From: Osmia lignaria lignaria | Lineage: Eukaryota; Arthropoda; Insecta; Hymenoptera; Megachilidae | Direction: 5' to 3' | DNA length: 64,000 nt | NCBI RefSeq assembly: GCF_051020975.1 | Contig: NC_135039.1 | Location: 10,080,692-10,144,691, forward strand | Shown here: positions 1 to 11,129 of the stretch, piece by piece | Numbering within the stretch: position 1 is the stretch's first letter | Layout: every line of letters begins with the position of its first letter | Translations under genes and position numbers: made by a program | Notes under the pieces: generated by a model | Database searches by the model: none | What the model saw: only the letters and a program-made list of their open reading frames with translations | What the model was told of the DNA's origin: nothing

Positions 1-661
1 ATCGTTAAGGCTGAATTTCTTTAAAACACTTGTAAATGTAATACACACTCTGTATTCTCTCGAATAGAAACTTTGTATCGAATTGAACATTCTATGATTT
101 GAATAGAAAATATTTGTTCTTATTTATATTTTTGGTTAGGCTTAGATTAGGTTAGGTCAAAATCGTTATGGCTGAATTCCTTTGAAACAATTGTAAATGT
201 AATAAAAATTCTATATTCTCTCGAATAGAAACTTTGTATCCTATCGAATTGACATTTCTATGGGATAATGATTTGAATGAAAAATATTTTTTATTATTTA
301 TATTTTTGGTTAGGCTTAGATTAGGTTAGGTCAAGATCATTAAGGCTGAATTTCTTTAAAACACTTATAAATGTAATAAACACTCTGTATTCTCTCGAAT
401 AGAAAGTTTGTTTCCTATCGAATTAAACATTCTATCATTTAAGTATTTTTTCTTATTTATATTTTTGGTTAGGCTTAGATTAGGTTAGGTCAAGATCGTT
501 AAGGCTGAATTTCTTTAAAACACTTGTAAATGTAATAAACACTCTGTATTCTCTCGAATAGAAACTTTGTATCCTATCGAATTGAACATTCTATGATTTG
601 AATGAAAAATATTTTTTCTTATTTATATTTTTGGTTAGACTTAGATTAGGTTAGGTCGAAA
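1..661. repeat. Four tandem copies of a ~160-174 bp unit
   Basis: Units begin near 1, 162, 336 and 495, each starting ATCGTTAAGGCTGAATTTC or a close variant and ending in a TTAGATTAGGTTAGGTC block. Copies differ by scattered substitutions and small indels. The array is cut by the window edge, so the true copy number is unknown. No open frame is shared by the copies. Confidence 0.9.
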
Positions 662-1116
662 TATATGCATCTTTAACAAAATTAGAAATTTAAAAACAAA
701 AATTTTTTTGAAATTTGCGGGGAATAAGACATGATTTGTTTAACAGTACTCGTCGAGAATTCTTTCAGAATATTCAGTGGATTGCAAAAGTATTCGGACA
801 TCGTTTAAAACAGAATAACTCATTTAAATTTGGACCAAATGACGAGGTTTTTTGAGAAGCTATACAAATTAATTTACTAGCAATAAGATATGTGCTTTTG
901 TCGTTTTAAAAAATTACAATTTATTGAAATCGTGGAAAAGAAATAATGAAGGGTAATTTTTCAACTTTTTTACGTGAGCCTATAATGAAAATTGAAAATA
1001 TGTCTTTCATGGATTCAAATAAGTTATGTGTATCCTGAAAATTTCGACGAGATGGGTCAACGCATTTAAAAGTTATAAATAATTAAAATTTCCGAAAATC
1101 GCGACTTTTCATTTAA

Positions 1117-1335
1117 CACTAGGTTTACGGCACCCGTCATTTTGACGGATTTCGGAGTTCATTTATGCAATCCTATCAAATTTAATTAACTTATATTGAG
1201 TCCGTTAAGATCGTAATTATTTTTAAATTAAATTAATCGGTTTTTTTTTTTGAAGAAAATCCGTGGATTCCTTTATCCGTCAATTTGACGGGTGACGGTA
1301 AAGATAGGTATTCAGAAATGTCCGTAAACCTAGTG
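1117..1335. mobile_element. piggyBac-like MITE with TTAA flanks
   Basis: TTAA + CACTAGGTTTACGG at the left mirrors CCGTAAACCTAGTG + TTAA at the right, giving an 18-base perfect inverted repeat including the TTAA (1113-1130 and 1322-1339). A second inner pair, CACCCGTCATTTTGACGG and CCGTCAATTTGACGGGTG, makes the element nearly palindromic. TTAA target duplication is the hallmark of piggyBac transposition. The element is 219 bp and non-coding. End fragments resembling it occur near 3030, 49203 and 56563. Confidence 0.75.
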
Positions 1336-1840
1336 TTAAGAATGTGACTAGTTATGTTCTTAATTACTTATCTCTTTATTTTTATTTTTTTATATTTAAT
1401 TACTTTAATATAATACTAGTTGACCCGTGCGAAAAATTCGCATTTAAACATCAATTTTTATATAAATTATTATTAGAAAAATTGAAATTCAACTTTGTTG
1501 TGCGCTTCAAATCATCCAATGTAACTGGTCAATAGCTCAAATGAAAGAGCTTGATTCACTGCGTGTTCTTAGACAAAAACTAACACCGTACCTCAATTAG
1601 AACCGGAGATAAGTAGCTTTGAGTGGAGAGAAACTCCAGAAAAATCACGTTTGAGTATAGAACTTAAGAGGGGCGAAAGGTAGATGTATTCCAATGCTTG
1701 TTGCCTTTCATTAAAAAAAAAAAAAAATAATGCAAATCGGACGCATAGAACTGCCGGACGAACTCGAAATAGAATTCATAAATTTTTTTAATATAAAGAT
1801 ATACTAATATATTTAATTACTTTATTTAAAGTATAGTAGC

Positions 1841-2225
1841 CCTTGAGCCGATTTTATTGAATTATGCACCATTCAATAGTTTATCAAAAAAAACCTTTAT
1901 ACACGAAGTTTCAATCCTGTATCTCAACCAGGAGCGTAGTTAGAGGGTAAAATCGAAAAAACGGTTTTTGCCATATTTTCCCTATTTATTGGTATTCAAA
2001 AAATCTGAAAATATTCTAGAATATTTTACACATGTTTCTTTATGATTGTGAATTTTTTCAAATTTTTTGAATATTACTAAATAGGGAAAATATGGCAAAA
2101 ACCGTTTTTTCGATTTTACCCTGTAACTACCCTTCCGGTTGAGATATAGGGTTGAAACTTGGTACATAATGAGGTTTTTTTATAAGCTATTGAATGGTGC
2201 ATAGTTCAATAAAATCGGCTCAAGG
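1841..2225. mobile_element. Fold-back element, ~147 bp arms
   Basis: The left arm starts CCTTGAGCCGATTTTATTGA at 1841 and runs to about 1989. The right arm (2079-2225) is its inverse and ends TCAATAAAATCGGCTCAAGG. A spacer of about 90 bases lies between. The near-perfect arms would form a long hairpin. Open frames here are by-products of the palindrome. Confidence 0.8.
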
Positions 2226-2554
2226 ACACTTTTGACCATCTTATCCTGCTATACCCTTTTAATTACTTATAACTTCTTAGAGCATTGACCGATCTCGATG
2301 AAATTTTCAGCACACTTATAACATACTTAAATTTACAAATGTCATATTTTAAATTTTTATTACAGGCTCAGATAAAAAATTAAAAAAATTGCCTTTTACT
2401 ATTTTTTTCCTGATTTCAACAAACTGTAATTTTTTAAATATCTTATTATAATAAATTAATTTGTATACCTCCTCAGAAAACCTCAAATCATTCGGTCCAA
2501 TTTTAAATAAAGTATTCCATTTTAAACGGTGTCCGAATATTTCTGCAGCCACTG

Positions 2555-3029
2555 TATATGTTTTCCAAAAATGGGATCAAGAAAACATGGAACTGTATCT
2601 AATTACTCTTCTTCTTTTTCTTCTTTATTTGTGTCTCGTGTCAAATTGTGTGAAAAAAGAAAAAAAATCTAATTACAATTAGAATGACTTCTTAATGCAA
2701 CCGAGTCATTCCTGTTGGAGGGTTTGCGAAAGAGCAAAATGATTTCGTGATCGTCCAGCGAGACGATCGTATTTCTCGAGGATATTCAGGTCGGAGGCAG
2801 GTGCAAAACAGATGGTCGAAAAATAGAATAGAGAACGAGTGCTGACACAGCTTGTCCTGCCGCGTTAAAACGGACCCAAGGCTCGATAAAAAAATCATCT
2901 TTTTATCTGTTTTCCACTTCGCAATCATCTTGTTTATTTCTCGTTATGCCTGTCTTAACAGGCTGATGATTATCGCGAAATTGGTTACCTATATTCCTCG
3001 TTATTGAAATTTAATGTTATATTCAATGA
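2555..3029. other. Non-repetitive non-coding stretch
   Basis: No gene seen. It contains a short TTC-rich tract near 2605-2635 and otherwise ordinary mixed sequence. Confidence 0.4.
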
Positions 3030-3150
3030 ATATTTATTAATACTAGAACTATCGAAGCAGTCAAAATTATTGGTTTCAAGTTCCTTATTTTAAGTTATAA
3101 ATTTTAACGAGGTACTTTTGTTGAAATGTATGTTGACTCTTGTAGAGATA
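3030..3150. repeat. piggyBac-like end fragment, related to 49203-49320
   Basis: The stretch beginning ATTAATACTAGAACTATCG parallels ATTAACACTAGAACTACC near 49203, and similarity continues through TTTTGTTGAAA(A)TGTATGTTG. The TTAA(C/T)ACTAG start matches the ends of the element at 1117-1335. Confidence 0.55.
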
Positions 3151-3175
3151 AAGAATGGGGGTATAGTACACTTGG

Positions 3176-3425
3176 GGACGAAAATAAGTGGACACTGTTC
3201 AAAATAGAATACCTCTATAAAAGCTATAAAAAAATGAAATCGTGAAAAAAAATAGTGAATGATAATTTTTTAACTTTTTTATCTGAGTTTGCAATGAAAA
3301 TTTAAAATATATATCTCGTAGATTCAAATAAGTTACGTGCATGCTGAAAATTTCATCGAAATTAGTAAACGCAATTAAAAGTTATAAGTAATTAAAATTT
3401 TCGAAAAACTCGACTTTTAATTATG
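3176..3425 (+). mobile_element. Third copy of the Tc1-like arm
   Basis: Aligns by eye with 790-1100, with shared blocks such as AAATTACAATTTATTGAAATC-like sequence, GGATTCAAATAAGTTA and CGCAATTAAAAGTTATAA. The outer terminus is degraded. It runs directly toward the 82-bp array that follows. Confidence 0.55.
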
Positions 3426-3445
3426 ATTTTAGGTGAGAAGTCGAA

Positions 3446-3930
3446 ATTTTCGGAAATATTAATTAGGTACCTGTAACTTTTAATTGCGTTATAAATATAA
3501 TAACTTAGATTAGAATATTAATTCAAGATTTTCGGAAATATTAATTAGGTACTTGTAACTTTTAATTGCATTATAAATATAATAACTTAGATTAGAATAT
3601 TATTTCGAGATTTTCGGAAATATTAATTAGGTACTTGTAACTTTTAATTGCATTAAAAATATAATAACTTAGATTAGAATATTAATTCGAGATTTTCGGA
3701 AATATTAATTAGGTACTTGTAACTTTTAATTGCATTAAAAATATAATAACTTAGATTAGAATATTAATTCGAGATTTTCGGAAATATTAATTAGGTACTT
3801 GTAACTTTTAATTGCATTATAAATATAATAACTTAGATTAGAATATTAATTCGAGATTTTCGGAAATATTAATTAGGTACTTGTAACTTTTAATTGCATT
3901 AAAAATACAATAACTTAGATTAGAATATAA
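3446..3930. repeat. 82-bp tandem repeat, six copies
   Basis: Copies start at 3446, 3528, 3610, 3692, 3774 and 3856, a strict 82-base spacing, each opening ATTTTCGGAAATATTAATTA. Copies are nearly identical, which suggests recent expansion. The first unit overlaps the end of the Tc1-like arm, so the array may have grown from it. It lies about 150 bases before the FoxB exon. Confidence 0.92.
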
Positions 3931-4077
3931 AATATAAATTATTATACATTAAAAATTTGAATAAATGCGAAATTTAATTAAAAATTTAAAAGTGCCTAGA
4001 ATTAATTCCTTCAGTGTAGATGCACGTTGAATGTATAAAAGTACTTAACGACACGTATTTGAAATGATTGTTCCCAG

Positions 4078-4959
4078 GTGCCGAGAGGACCCCATCGCCC
4101 AGGCAAAGGTGCGTACTGGGCGCTTCACCCAGCCGCCCTCTCGATGTTCGAGAACGGTTCGCTGCTTCGTCGTCGGAAGCGGTTCAAGCTGCACAAGCCC
4201 GACAAGGAGTTGCTGAAGTCGGAACTCCAGGCATTGGCGTCGGCCATGCCGCCGCCTCCCCACTCGGAGTCCTCGCCGGTCATCGCGATAAACCCGAGCG
4301 CCCAAACGAATGGCCTGACGGTCGCGAATCTGCACCGCCTCCGCGACGATCTTCTCCGTTGGGAGCTGCACGAGCGTCGTCTCGGGATGACATCCGGGGG
4401 GAACAGCTCTCCCGGCTTCTCCGCGCCGGAAGCCGGCTCCAGCTACTACCTGCTGTCGCCGGAAGTACGACAGAGACTCGCCGGGACCGACGAGATCCTT
4501 CGCGGCTACGAGAACAACCTCCTCCAAACGGGTAGCTGGAGCTTCCCCGGGTTCCAGGTGTCCCCGTATGTTTCTCAGCTGTCCTACTTTCAAACCGACA
4601 TACCGGACAGCAGACAAATCTGTCCCGGCGCCACGGAGACCAGCATCTCCGACAAGACTGAGTCCAGACCGTTCCTGGACACCGGGGGAAGGAGCAGCAA
4701 TTCAGAGCCCGATGGCAAGCTCCGTTCCTCCTCCATTTTGGAGGCCGGCATCTCCAGTCAGACCAGCATCCAACCCGAGCAGCAGAAGAAGAAGAAGAAA
4801 CCCTTCACCATCGAGAACATCATAGCACCCGATGATCAACAAATGTCCGGGAACATGGAGGACGAGAAGAGAGGACATCTACTCGTCCCCCGACCTCTCT
4901 ACGCGGGATTCCCGTTTGGCCTGTCCACCGCCAAGGTACCATACGAGACTGCTACCTGA
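4078..4959 (+). CDS. FoxB: FoxB-class forkhead transcription factor, 3' exon (partial)
   Basis: This exon encodes 293 residues and starts directly after a splice acceptor (TTCCCAG, AG at 4076-4077). It opens with VPRGPHRPGKGAYWALHP and MFENGSLLRRRKRFKLHK, the C-terminal half of a forkhead DNA-binding domain including the last strand and the basic wing. The KRFKLHK..DK..LL..EL.AL extension is characteristic of Drosophila FD4/FD5 (fd96Ca/fd96Cb), the insect FoxB proteins. Residues 243-249 (FTIENII), after a run of five lysines, resemble an eh1 motif, which in this family recruits the Groucho co-repressor. The N-terminal half of the forkhead domain is not found upstream in the window, so an intron splits the domain and begins beyond base 1. 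The reading frame ends in TGA at 4957-4959. An alternative donor (AAG|GTACCA at 4935/4936) could splice out the last seven codons. The exon is GC-rich against AT-rich surroundings. Class assignment is strong; FD4 versus FD5 is not resolved. Confidence 0.88.
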   Translation: MPRGPHRPGKGAYWALHPAALSMFENGSLLRRRKRFKLHKPDKELLKSELQALASAMPPPPHSESSPVIAINPSAQTNGLTVANLHRLRDDLLRWELHERRLGMTSGGNSSPGFSAPEAGSSYYLLSPEVRQRLAGTDEILRGYENNLLQTGSWSFPGFQVSPYVSQLSYFQTDIPDSRQICPGATETSISDKTESRPFLDTGGRSSNSEPDGKLRSSSILEAGISSQTSIQPEQQKKKKKPFTIENIIAPDDQQMSGNMEDEKRGHLLVPRPLYAGFPFGLSTAKVPYETAT

Positions 4960-5844
4960 ACAGTGTCCTGTGAACGATTTCGCCCTATAAACTGACGTAC
5001 AGTTACTCCAAGTTGATGTTTCTGTTACGGTTCGAGCGAGGAGAACGGGGGCTTCCGGTGACAGTGATGGTGATTTTCCTCGGGATTCTGTGTCCTTTGG
5101 TGATTCCATCGACCCGTGCGACGAGGAACGTGTGTTTTTGGTGAATTTTCATTCCTAGTTATCTAGTAACTTTTCAGTTTTCACCGGTCTTCTTAAAGAA
5201 ATTGCAGTATTCTGTCTGGTTCTTTGAAATGTCAGATTTTTCTTCGGTTTTTAAATTCCTTCTATTCTCGAGAAAATATTCTAATGGAAAAGGATGATGG
5301 AATAACAGAGAATGGTACTATTTAGAAACGTATGGGAAATATATAAAAATACTCGAACGAAAGTGTCGGTAACACTTGGAAAGTGTTCGAAGCAGCAAGT
5401 TTCTAGCTCCTATATTCGTAGCTCCTTAATAGTCACACTATGTCATCCTTTAACACGTAATTACGAATCTAATTAATTTTTAAGATCTTTCCAAAGCTCT
5501 CGACAAAGTAACCTAGTTAAATGCTTCATCGAATTTCTAATTAATACATTGTTGACTAGTTACAAGCTATTTTTAATTATTTTTAATTTTCAAAACTCAG
5601 GGTAATATATTACAAAAAGAAAATTACTTTTCTCGATATTTAGATTTTTATCGAATTTTTAATGTTACAAAGATTTCAACCACGTCGGATCGCAATGGTA
5701 AAGAATTTTTCAATTAATTAATTGCAGACACTTTTTCCGACTGTCCTATTGATTTTGACAAAAAATTACTAAAATATAATATACAGTATTATTTATATTC
5801 ATTAATAATTAATAAATTCATTTAAATTCATTATTATAAATAAA
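4960..5844 (+). other. Probable FoxB 3' UTR with AATAAA at 5839
   Basis: Sequence after the stop is non-coding, and GC content falls with distance. The first clear AATAAA is at 5839-5844, about 880 bases after the stop, and would make a plausible polyadenylation signal. No transcript evidence is available here. Confidence 0.4.
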
Positions 5845-6072
5845 GTGTATTGAAGATTATTTAAATTGTTTCACTTTCAAACTAAATTAGGAAATAATAG
5901 TTGGTGACATGAAATAGCTTGTTGGTCAACAATGCGTTAATACAGACGAATTTTATTAATCACCAGTTGATATTTGTATCGAGTTGTACAACTATTTAGA
6001 CTTCCTGAAGAATTATAATTAAGAGGAGCGATTCTAGAGAGTATAAAAACTAATAAATGGGAAAAAAGGTAA

Positions 6073-7424
6073 ATATTTAGATTAACGTACCCAGCTCCGA
6101 TCACCTTGACCTTGACATGTGTTATCAAGGTCATCAGTTTGAGTAACTTTTCCTTATAACTTAATCGTCGCTCATTGCTCATTAAAAAGTTAGGAACTAA
6201 AAAAGATTTGTAAAAGTCAAGATGGAGATTTATAAAAACCAAAATGGAGATTTGTGAAAATCAAAATGGAGATTTGTAAAAATTAAGATGCAGGTTTGTA
6301 AAAATCAAGATGGAGATTTATAAAAACCAAGATGGAGATTTGTAAACATCAAAGTGGAGATTTGCAAAAATCAAGATAAAAATCTGTAAAAATCAAAATG
6401 GAGATTTGTGAAAATTAAGATGGAGATTTGTAAAAATTAAGATGGTGCAGATTTGTGAAAATCAAAATGGAGATTTGTGAAAATTAAGATGCAGGTTTGT
6501 AAAAATCAAGATGGAGATTTATAAAAACCAAGATGGAGATTTGTAAAAATCAAAATGGAGATTTGTGAAAATTAAGATGGAGATTTGTAAAAATTAAGAT
6601 GGTGCAAATTTGTGAAAATCAAGATGGAGATTTGTAAAAATCAATATGGAGATTTGTAAAAATCAAGATGGAGATTTATAAAAACCAAGATGGAGATTTG
6701 TAAAAATCAAAGTGGAGATTTGTAAAAATCAAAATGGAGATTTGTAGAAATCAGAATGGAGATTTGTGAAAATCAAAATGGAGATTTGTGAAAATCAAAA
6801 TGGAGATTTGTAAAAATCAAGATGGAGATTTGTGAAAATTAAGATGGAGGTTTGTAAAAATCAAGATGGAGATTTGCAAGAATCAATACATGGCAAGTTG
6901 GTAAAGAATTCTGCCTTCACTATAGAAGGGCTCCATTCAAAAACCCTAACCTAAAAATCGAATCCAAACCTAACCTAACCCAAAGGCAATGTATTTCAAT
7001 TCCGAAGTCACAACATGGTCGCAAAGTATGACAACAATGGCGCGGATGCAAATGGCTTAGTGTTAAGTTAGGTTAGATTTCTTCACCAACTCTCCATTTA
7101 TTTCCTCTTCCATTAATTATTATACATTACTTGTTAGCGGATATAACGAATAAGTACTTAAATAATTTTTATACCGAACAATATAAATATTTATTTCCTT
7201 TCACTAATTATATTGTTTCTTAGTAAATATAGTTTTAAAATAATTGCAAAAAATTGATCTATTCTCTCAGAATAATTATATCTCTGTTTGAAAACTTTAT
7301 TTGTTTATAACTTTTTAATAAGCAACGATCGACGATTAAGTTATAAGGAAAAGTTACTCAAACTGATGACCTTGATAACATATGTCAAGATCAAGGTGAT
7401 TGGAGGTACTTTAATCCAAATATT
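6073..7424. mobile_element. TIR element with ~115 bp arms enclosing a minisatellite
   Basis: The left arm (6073-6192) and right arm (7310-7424) are inverted copies sharing ATCACCTTGA and TTATCAAGGTCATCAGTTTG. The interior carries a 22-bp minisatellite (6213-6890) and about 400 bases of other sequence, including a CTAACCTAACCC cluster near 6970. No transposase remnant is visible. Confidence 0.75.
6213..6890. repeat. 22-bp minisatellite, ~30 copies
   Basis: The consensus is GATTTGTAAAAATCAAGATGGA (written here in two parts: GATTTGTAAAAATC and AAGATGGA). Copies vary at a few positions (AAAATGGA, GTGAAAAT, ATAAAAAC). Two copies carry a GGTGCA insertion in the same place, near 6444 and 6602, showing duplication of multi-unit blocks. 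Confidence 0.92.
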
Positions 7425-8515
7425 CACCAAAAAAACATTGAACAAAAGAGAGCGTTATTTCGATAGAGTCAATAATATTAGAAATAAAGGCCTTAATTGT
7501 CGAATTTACGATTCGTTCCCCAAAAAAGTATTTTCGACTCGGAAAGAAGAAACTTTTCAACGAACAAACTTTTCTTTTCGATTCGAAAATTAACGTAGAT
7601 CAATTTCTCCAATAGATTCGATTTACCAACGTTCTTGTTTTAAAAAACAAATCTTTCCATTTACCAGTAAGAAGTATTTTTCAATTGTGATTATGTAAGT
7701 AGGAACTTTTCTATTTTAGTCAGTATTCCTGATCGTTTACGCAGATTTGTATTATAAAAAATTTTACATCTATTTGTATAAATTTTGTTCTTTGACACCG
7801 AATGATCTACAAGCGTAATATAATTAATGTACCCGATCGTACTCTCACGAAGATGCCCGTAAATGTAAACGTTGCTTCGTGATTAAATAAATTATTGTAT
7901 ATATCTGAAAACCATAGTGTTCCTATTTTTTTATCCTCTAAAAATAAATCTTTATCTCCTTATATCACTAGCGTAATTAAGATACTTTTCTAGGGTGCCT
8001 TTAAAAATGTTTCAACTTCAGAATTTTAGAACAGCAATTATCTGCCTAATTACGCCAATTCGTGTGACGACTCGTCAATTAAATCTTGTTTTTTAGCGAA
8101 GGGTAAATAAGGTATCAAAGGATGTTTTCAATGTTTGTTGGTAGTGCGAGGGAATTATTGGTATTAAACGAACAAGTACCCGGGCCGATGCTGGTTTCGA
8201 GCCACGAAATTCCTTCTAATTTAATATCCCTGGCCGATAAATCATTCAGAGCTTTCTAATTTGGTAGGAGGCCCTTTGGCCCGAACCAGAATTGGCCCTT
8301 TGTCGGAGCCAGGCCCGAAGTGCGAAGAATCCCATTAAACGCCATAAAGGAAGAATTTCTTTTTTCTTTACCTCCTTCGATCCTACCCCCGCTCCTACCG
8401 CTTCTTCGATAGTTCTCCACAGTTGTTCCGTTATTAATTATACCGATACTCCATTACGAAAGCAATCTGGAATTTTGAAGAATTTGGGAAAATAAAGAAG
8501 AGGATAACCGTTTTG
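7425..8515. other. Non-coding stretch, no gene recognised
   Basis: Mixed AT-rich sequence. Short open frames (for example around 8292-8495) show no family resemblance. Confidence 0.4.
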
Positions 8516-8951
8516 GGTTGGATTGCAGTTACCCGGGTAATTGATCTCAACTATTTTATTGGGTAAATCAAGGTCGGAGAGGACGATAGGAAGTGTCCCG
8601 AGGTCGATATAACGTGGCGTAACAAAGTTATGGCCTTTTGAAAAAGTCACAATTTTTCAAAAATTTTCCGGTAATTTCGAATCCAAAAAATAACCTAACT
8701 TAACCCAACCAAACTTATCAGCTAGAATAGCTAGTCTTTGAATTAGCTTAGCTTGGTTCTTCTAGCTAGAAAAGCGAGTTTTTAACTTAGCTTAGCTTAG
8801 TTAGGTTAGGTTATTTTTTGGATTCGAAATTATCAGAAAATTTTTGGAAAATTGTAATATCGACCTCGGGACAATTCCTTTCGTCTTCTCCAACCTTGAT
8901 TTATCCGATAAAATAGTCAAGATCAATTACCCGGGAAACTGCAATCTAACC
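8516..8951. mobile_element. Fold-back element, copy 1 of a three-member family
   Basis: The ends are GGTTGGATTGCAGTTACCCGG and the inverse CCGGGAAACTGCAATCTAACC. Arms of about 200 bases share ACCTTGATTTATCCGATAA, TCGAATCCAAAAAATAACC and a central AGCTAG/TTAGCTTAGCTTAG block. The whole 436 bp can fold as one hairpin. CCTAACTTAACCC blocks flank the centre. Confidence 0.85.
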
Positions 8952-9032
8952 GAATTTAATATAGCCTAACCTAACCCAATCAAATCTACCTAATCAGTGA
9001 ATTAGGTTAAGTTAGGCTAAAGTAATATATAA

Positions 9033-9393
9033 TGTTGATATCACGTGACGTAACAAAGTTATGGTCATTTAAAAAAATCACAATTTTTCAAAAATTTTCC
9101 GGTAATTTCGAATCCAAAAAATAACCTAACTTAACCCAACCAAACTTATCAGCTAGAATAGCTAGCCTTTGAATTAGCTTAGCTTAGTTCTTCTCAGCTA
9201 GAAAAGGTAGTCTTTAACTTAGCTTAGCTTAGTTAGGTTAGGTTATTTTTTGGATTCGAAATTATCAGAAAATTTTTGAAAAATCGTAACGCCACGTGAT
9301 ATCGACCTCGGGACAATTCCTTTCGTCTTCTCCAACCTTGATTTATCCGATAAAATAGTCGAGATCAATTACCCGGGAAACTGCAATCTAACC
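9033..9393. mobile_element. Fold-back element, copy 2 (left end truncated)
   Basis: Matches copy 1 from the TATCACGTGACGTAACAAAG block through the right end CTGCAATCTAACC. The outer part of the left arm is missing and is replaced by a small TATAGCCTAACC palindrome. Confidence 0.8.
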
Positions 9394-10352
9394 CCATTTT
9401 GAAATATTTTACATATTTTTGTATAACACATTTTTAATAACCGTAATGGTATCCGATATATTTTTTTTTAAACACACGTTTTAATAGGTATTAGCGGAAC
9501 AGTTGGTGGGCCAAGGATGACTTTAGCGATTGCTTACCGTTGAAAATGATCCTTAACGAAAGATCCATTTATCATAGGTTGGTGGCAGTGGTCGTGTGAA
9601 AGTTCCTAGGGTTTCTGCTCTTCCCCGCCTTTTGTTTTCATTCTTCTCTTTTTTTGCCGCCGACCAGAAAGAATCTATTGTTATCTTCGTAATCTTCGCA
9701 TTCTTCGAATTCCTCGATGGCCTTCTTCTTCTTCTTCTTTTTTTTCTTTTTTAATTTATCCTGTTAATTATTATTTACGACATTTACATCGGTGATACGC
9801 GTACTCGCTACATTTCGACAATGATCGTACAAAGGGGCGGGGTAAAAAGAAAAGGAAGAAAAGAGAGGAAGGTAAAGAAAGGAAAGCGCGAGAAACAGGC
9901 GTGTCCGTGAATTAAGTGGAAAAACGTGTCGATTTCACGCACGGCACTGAATTAAGAGCACAAAAGGCCTGCTTTAAAAGGGGCTTTGTCCTGGCAAATG
10001 GGAAACCGTCGGGGACAGGGCATCTAAAGGCGAGGATACGCTGCTGTTATCAATACGATTATACCGTAATCTCGATACCTGCGAGATTTAATAACGAATC
10101 GTGATCGTTGGTGGTCCAAACCACCCTTCTCGCCTTCCCGTTTTTTGTATTCGCCCGATGAAAACAGCCAGAAGGCCTTAATCTCGTACGACAATCCTTC
10201 TGCTCCATTGTCGAACAAAGCGTTTCGAATGCACCGGACGTGTTTCCAGATCAATTTCTCGCAAACATCGAATTAAAAAACAAACTTTCATTTCTGAAGC
10301 CAAAATTTCCTGGCTCTGTTACCAGGCGAAACTTCGCTCGAAGAAACGAAGG
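9394..10352. other. Non-coding stretch with a TTC-rich tract
   Basis: No gene recognised. A pyrimidine tract (CTTCTTCTTCTTC, then T-rich) lies at about 9723-9755. The more GC-balanced part 9780-10250 looks single copy and could be regulatory, but nothing specific can be read. Confidence 0.35.
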
Positions 10353-11129
10353 TAATTATTTAGATTACGGACGGCGCTTCCGATTTCGATGATTTTTATT
10401 AAATATGTTGCAGAAATCAACATTTTGAACAACTTTTTTCTATACATATAATCGCCGCTAGGTCTTAGTTTTAGAGATATTTTCGAAAAACTGTCGAAAC
10501 CGACACATCTGTATTCATGATTTCAAAGTATCGTAGCTATGGTGGCAGCCGGGAATTCAATATAGCCTAACCTAACCCAATCTAATCTACATATAGCCTA
10601 ACCTAACCCAATAACTAAGCCGCGCAGGTTGGAAAATGGTGGGGGAACGCAGCGAGCTCTCCGCTAATCGCTTTCCACTTCGTTTGGGAGTATCGCCAAT
10701 CAGGACGAAGATGAGCACGAAAGAACGAAAACTGGTCTTTTTGCAGTTATGGACTCTGGTAACAGCAGGAATGTTTAATCAGCGAATTAGGTTAGGTTAG
10801 GCCATTAGGCGACCAGACACACGAACTTAGATTCAAAATGATTAAAATTAGTTAAATTTGATTTTTAAGCTTACTCGTTATATATATAGGTGTCAGTCGC
10901 CATGCTGCTGCCTGCAAAAATAGTAGAAAAGTGGCGACCGCACACTGCCGCGTAAGATGAAACACGGACACACATGAACAGATAGGATTCAATGTATTAG
11001 TCTCGACAGTTTTTCGAAAATATTTCGAAAAGTAAGGCTGAGCGGCGGTTATATATTGCTTTAGCCTAACCTAACCTAATTCACTGATTAGGTATACTAG
11101 ATTGGGTTAGGTTAGGCTATATTAAATTC

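Larger units (their letters stand above)
775..2554. mobile_element. Composite Tc1-like element with ~300 bp inverted ends
   Basis: The left end reads CAGTGG...GCAAAAGTATTCGGAC. The right end is its inverse, GTCCGAATATTTCTGCAGCCACTG, followed by TA. Homology between the arms extends inward for about 300 bases (775-1110 against 2255-2554). Such ends are typical of Tc1-like transposons. No transposase frame survives; the interior holds two further elements (1117-1335 and 1841-2225). A third arm copy lies at 3176-3425. The two arms could also be separate solo copies in opposite orientation. Confidence 0.6.

Noticed and set aside
4045..4617. 190-codon open frame on the minus strand, plus frames at 4068-4535 and 4568-4825
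   Set aside because: They overlap the FoxB exon, whose forkhead and eh1-like motifs are unambiguous. GC-rich coding DNA opens shadow frames.
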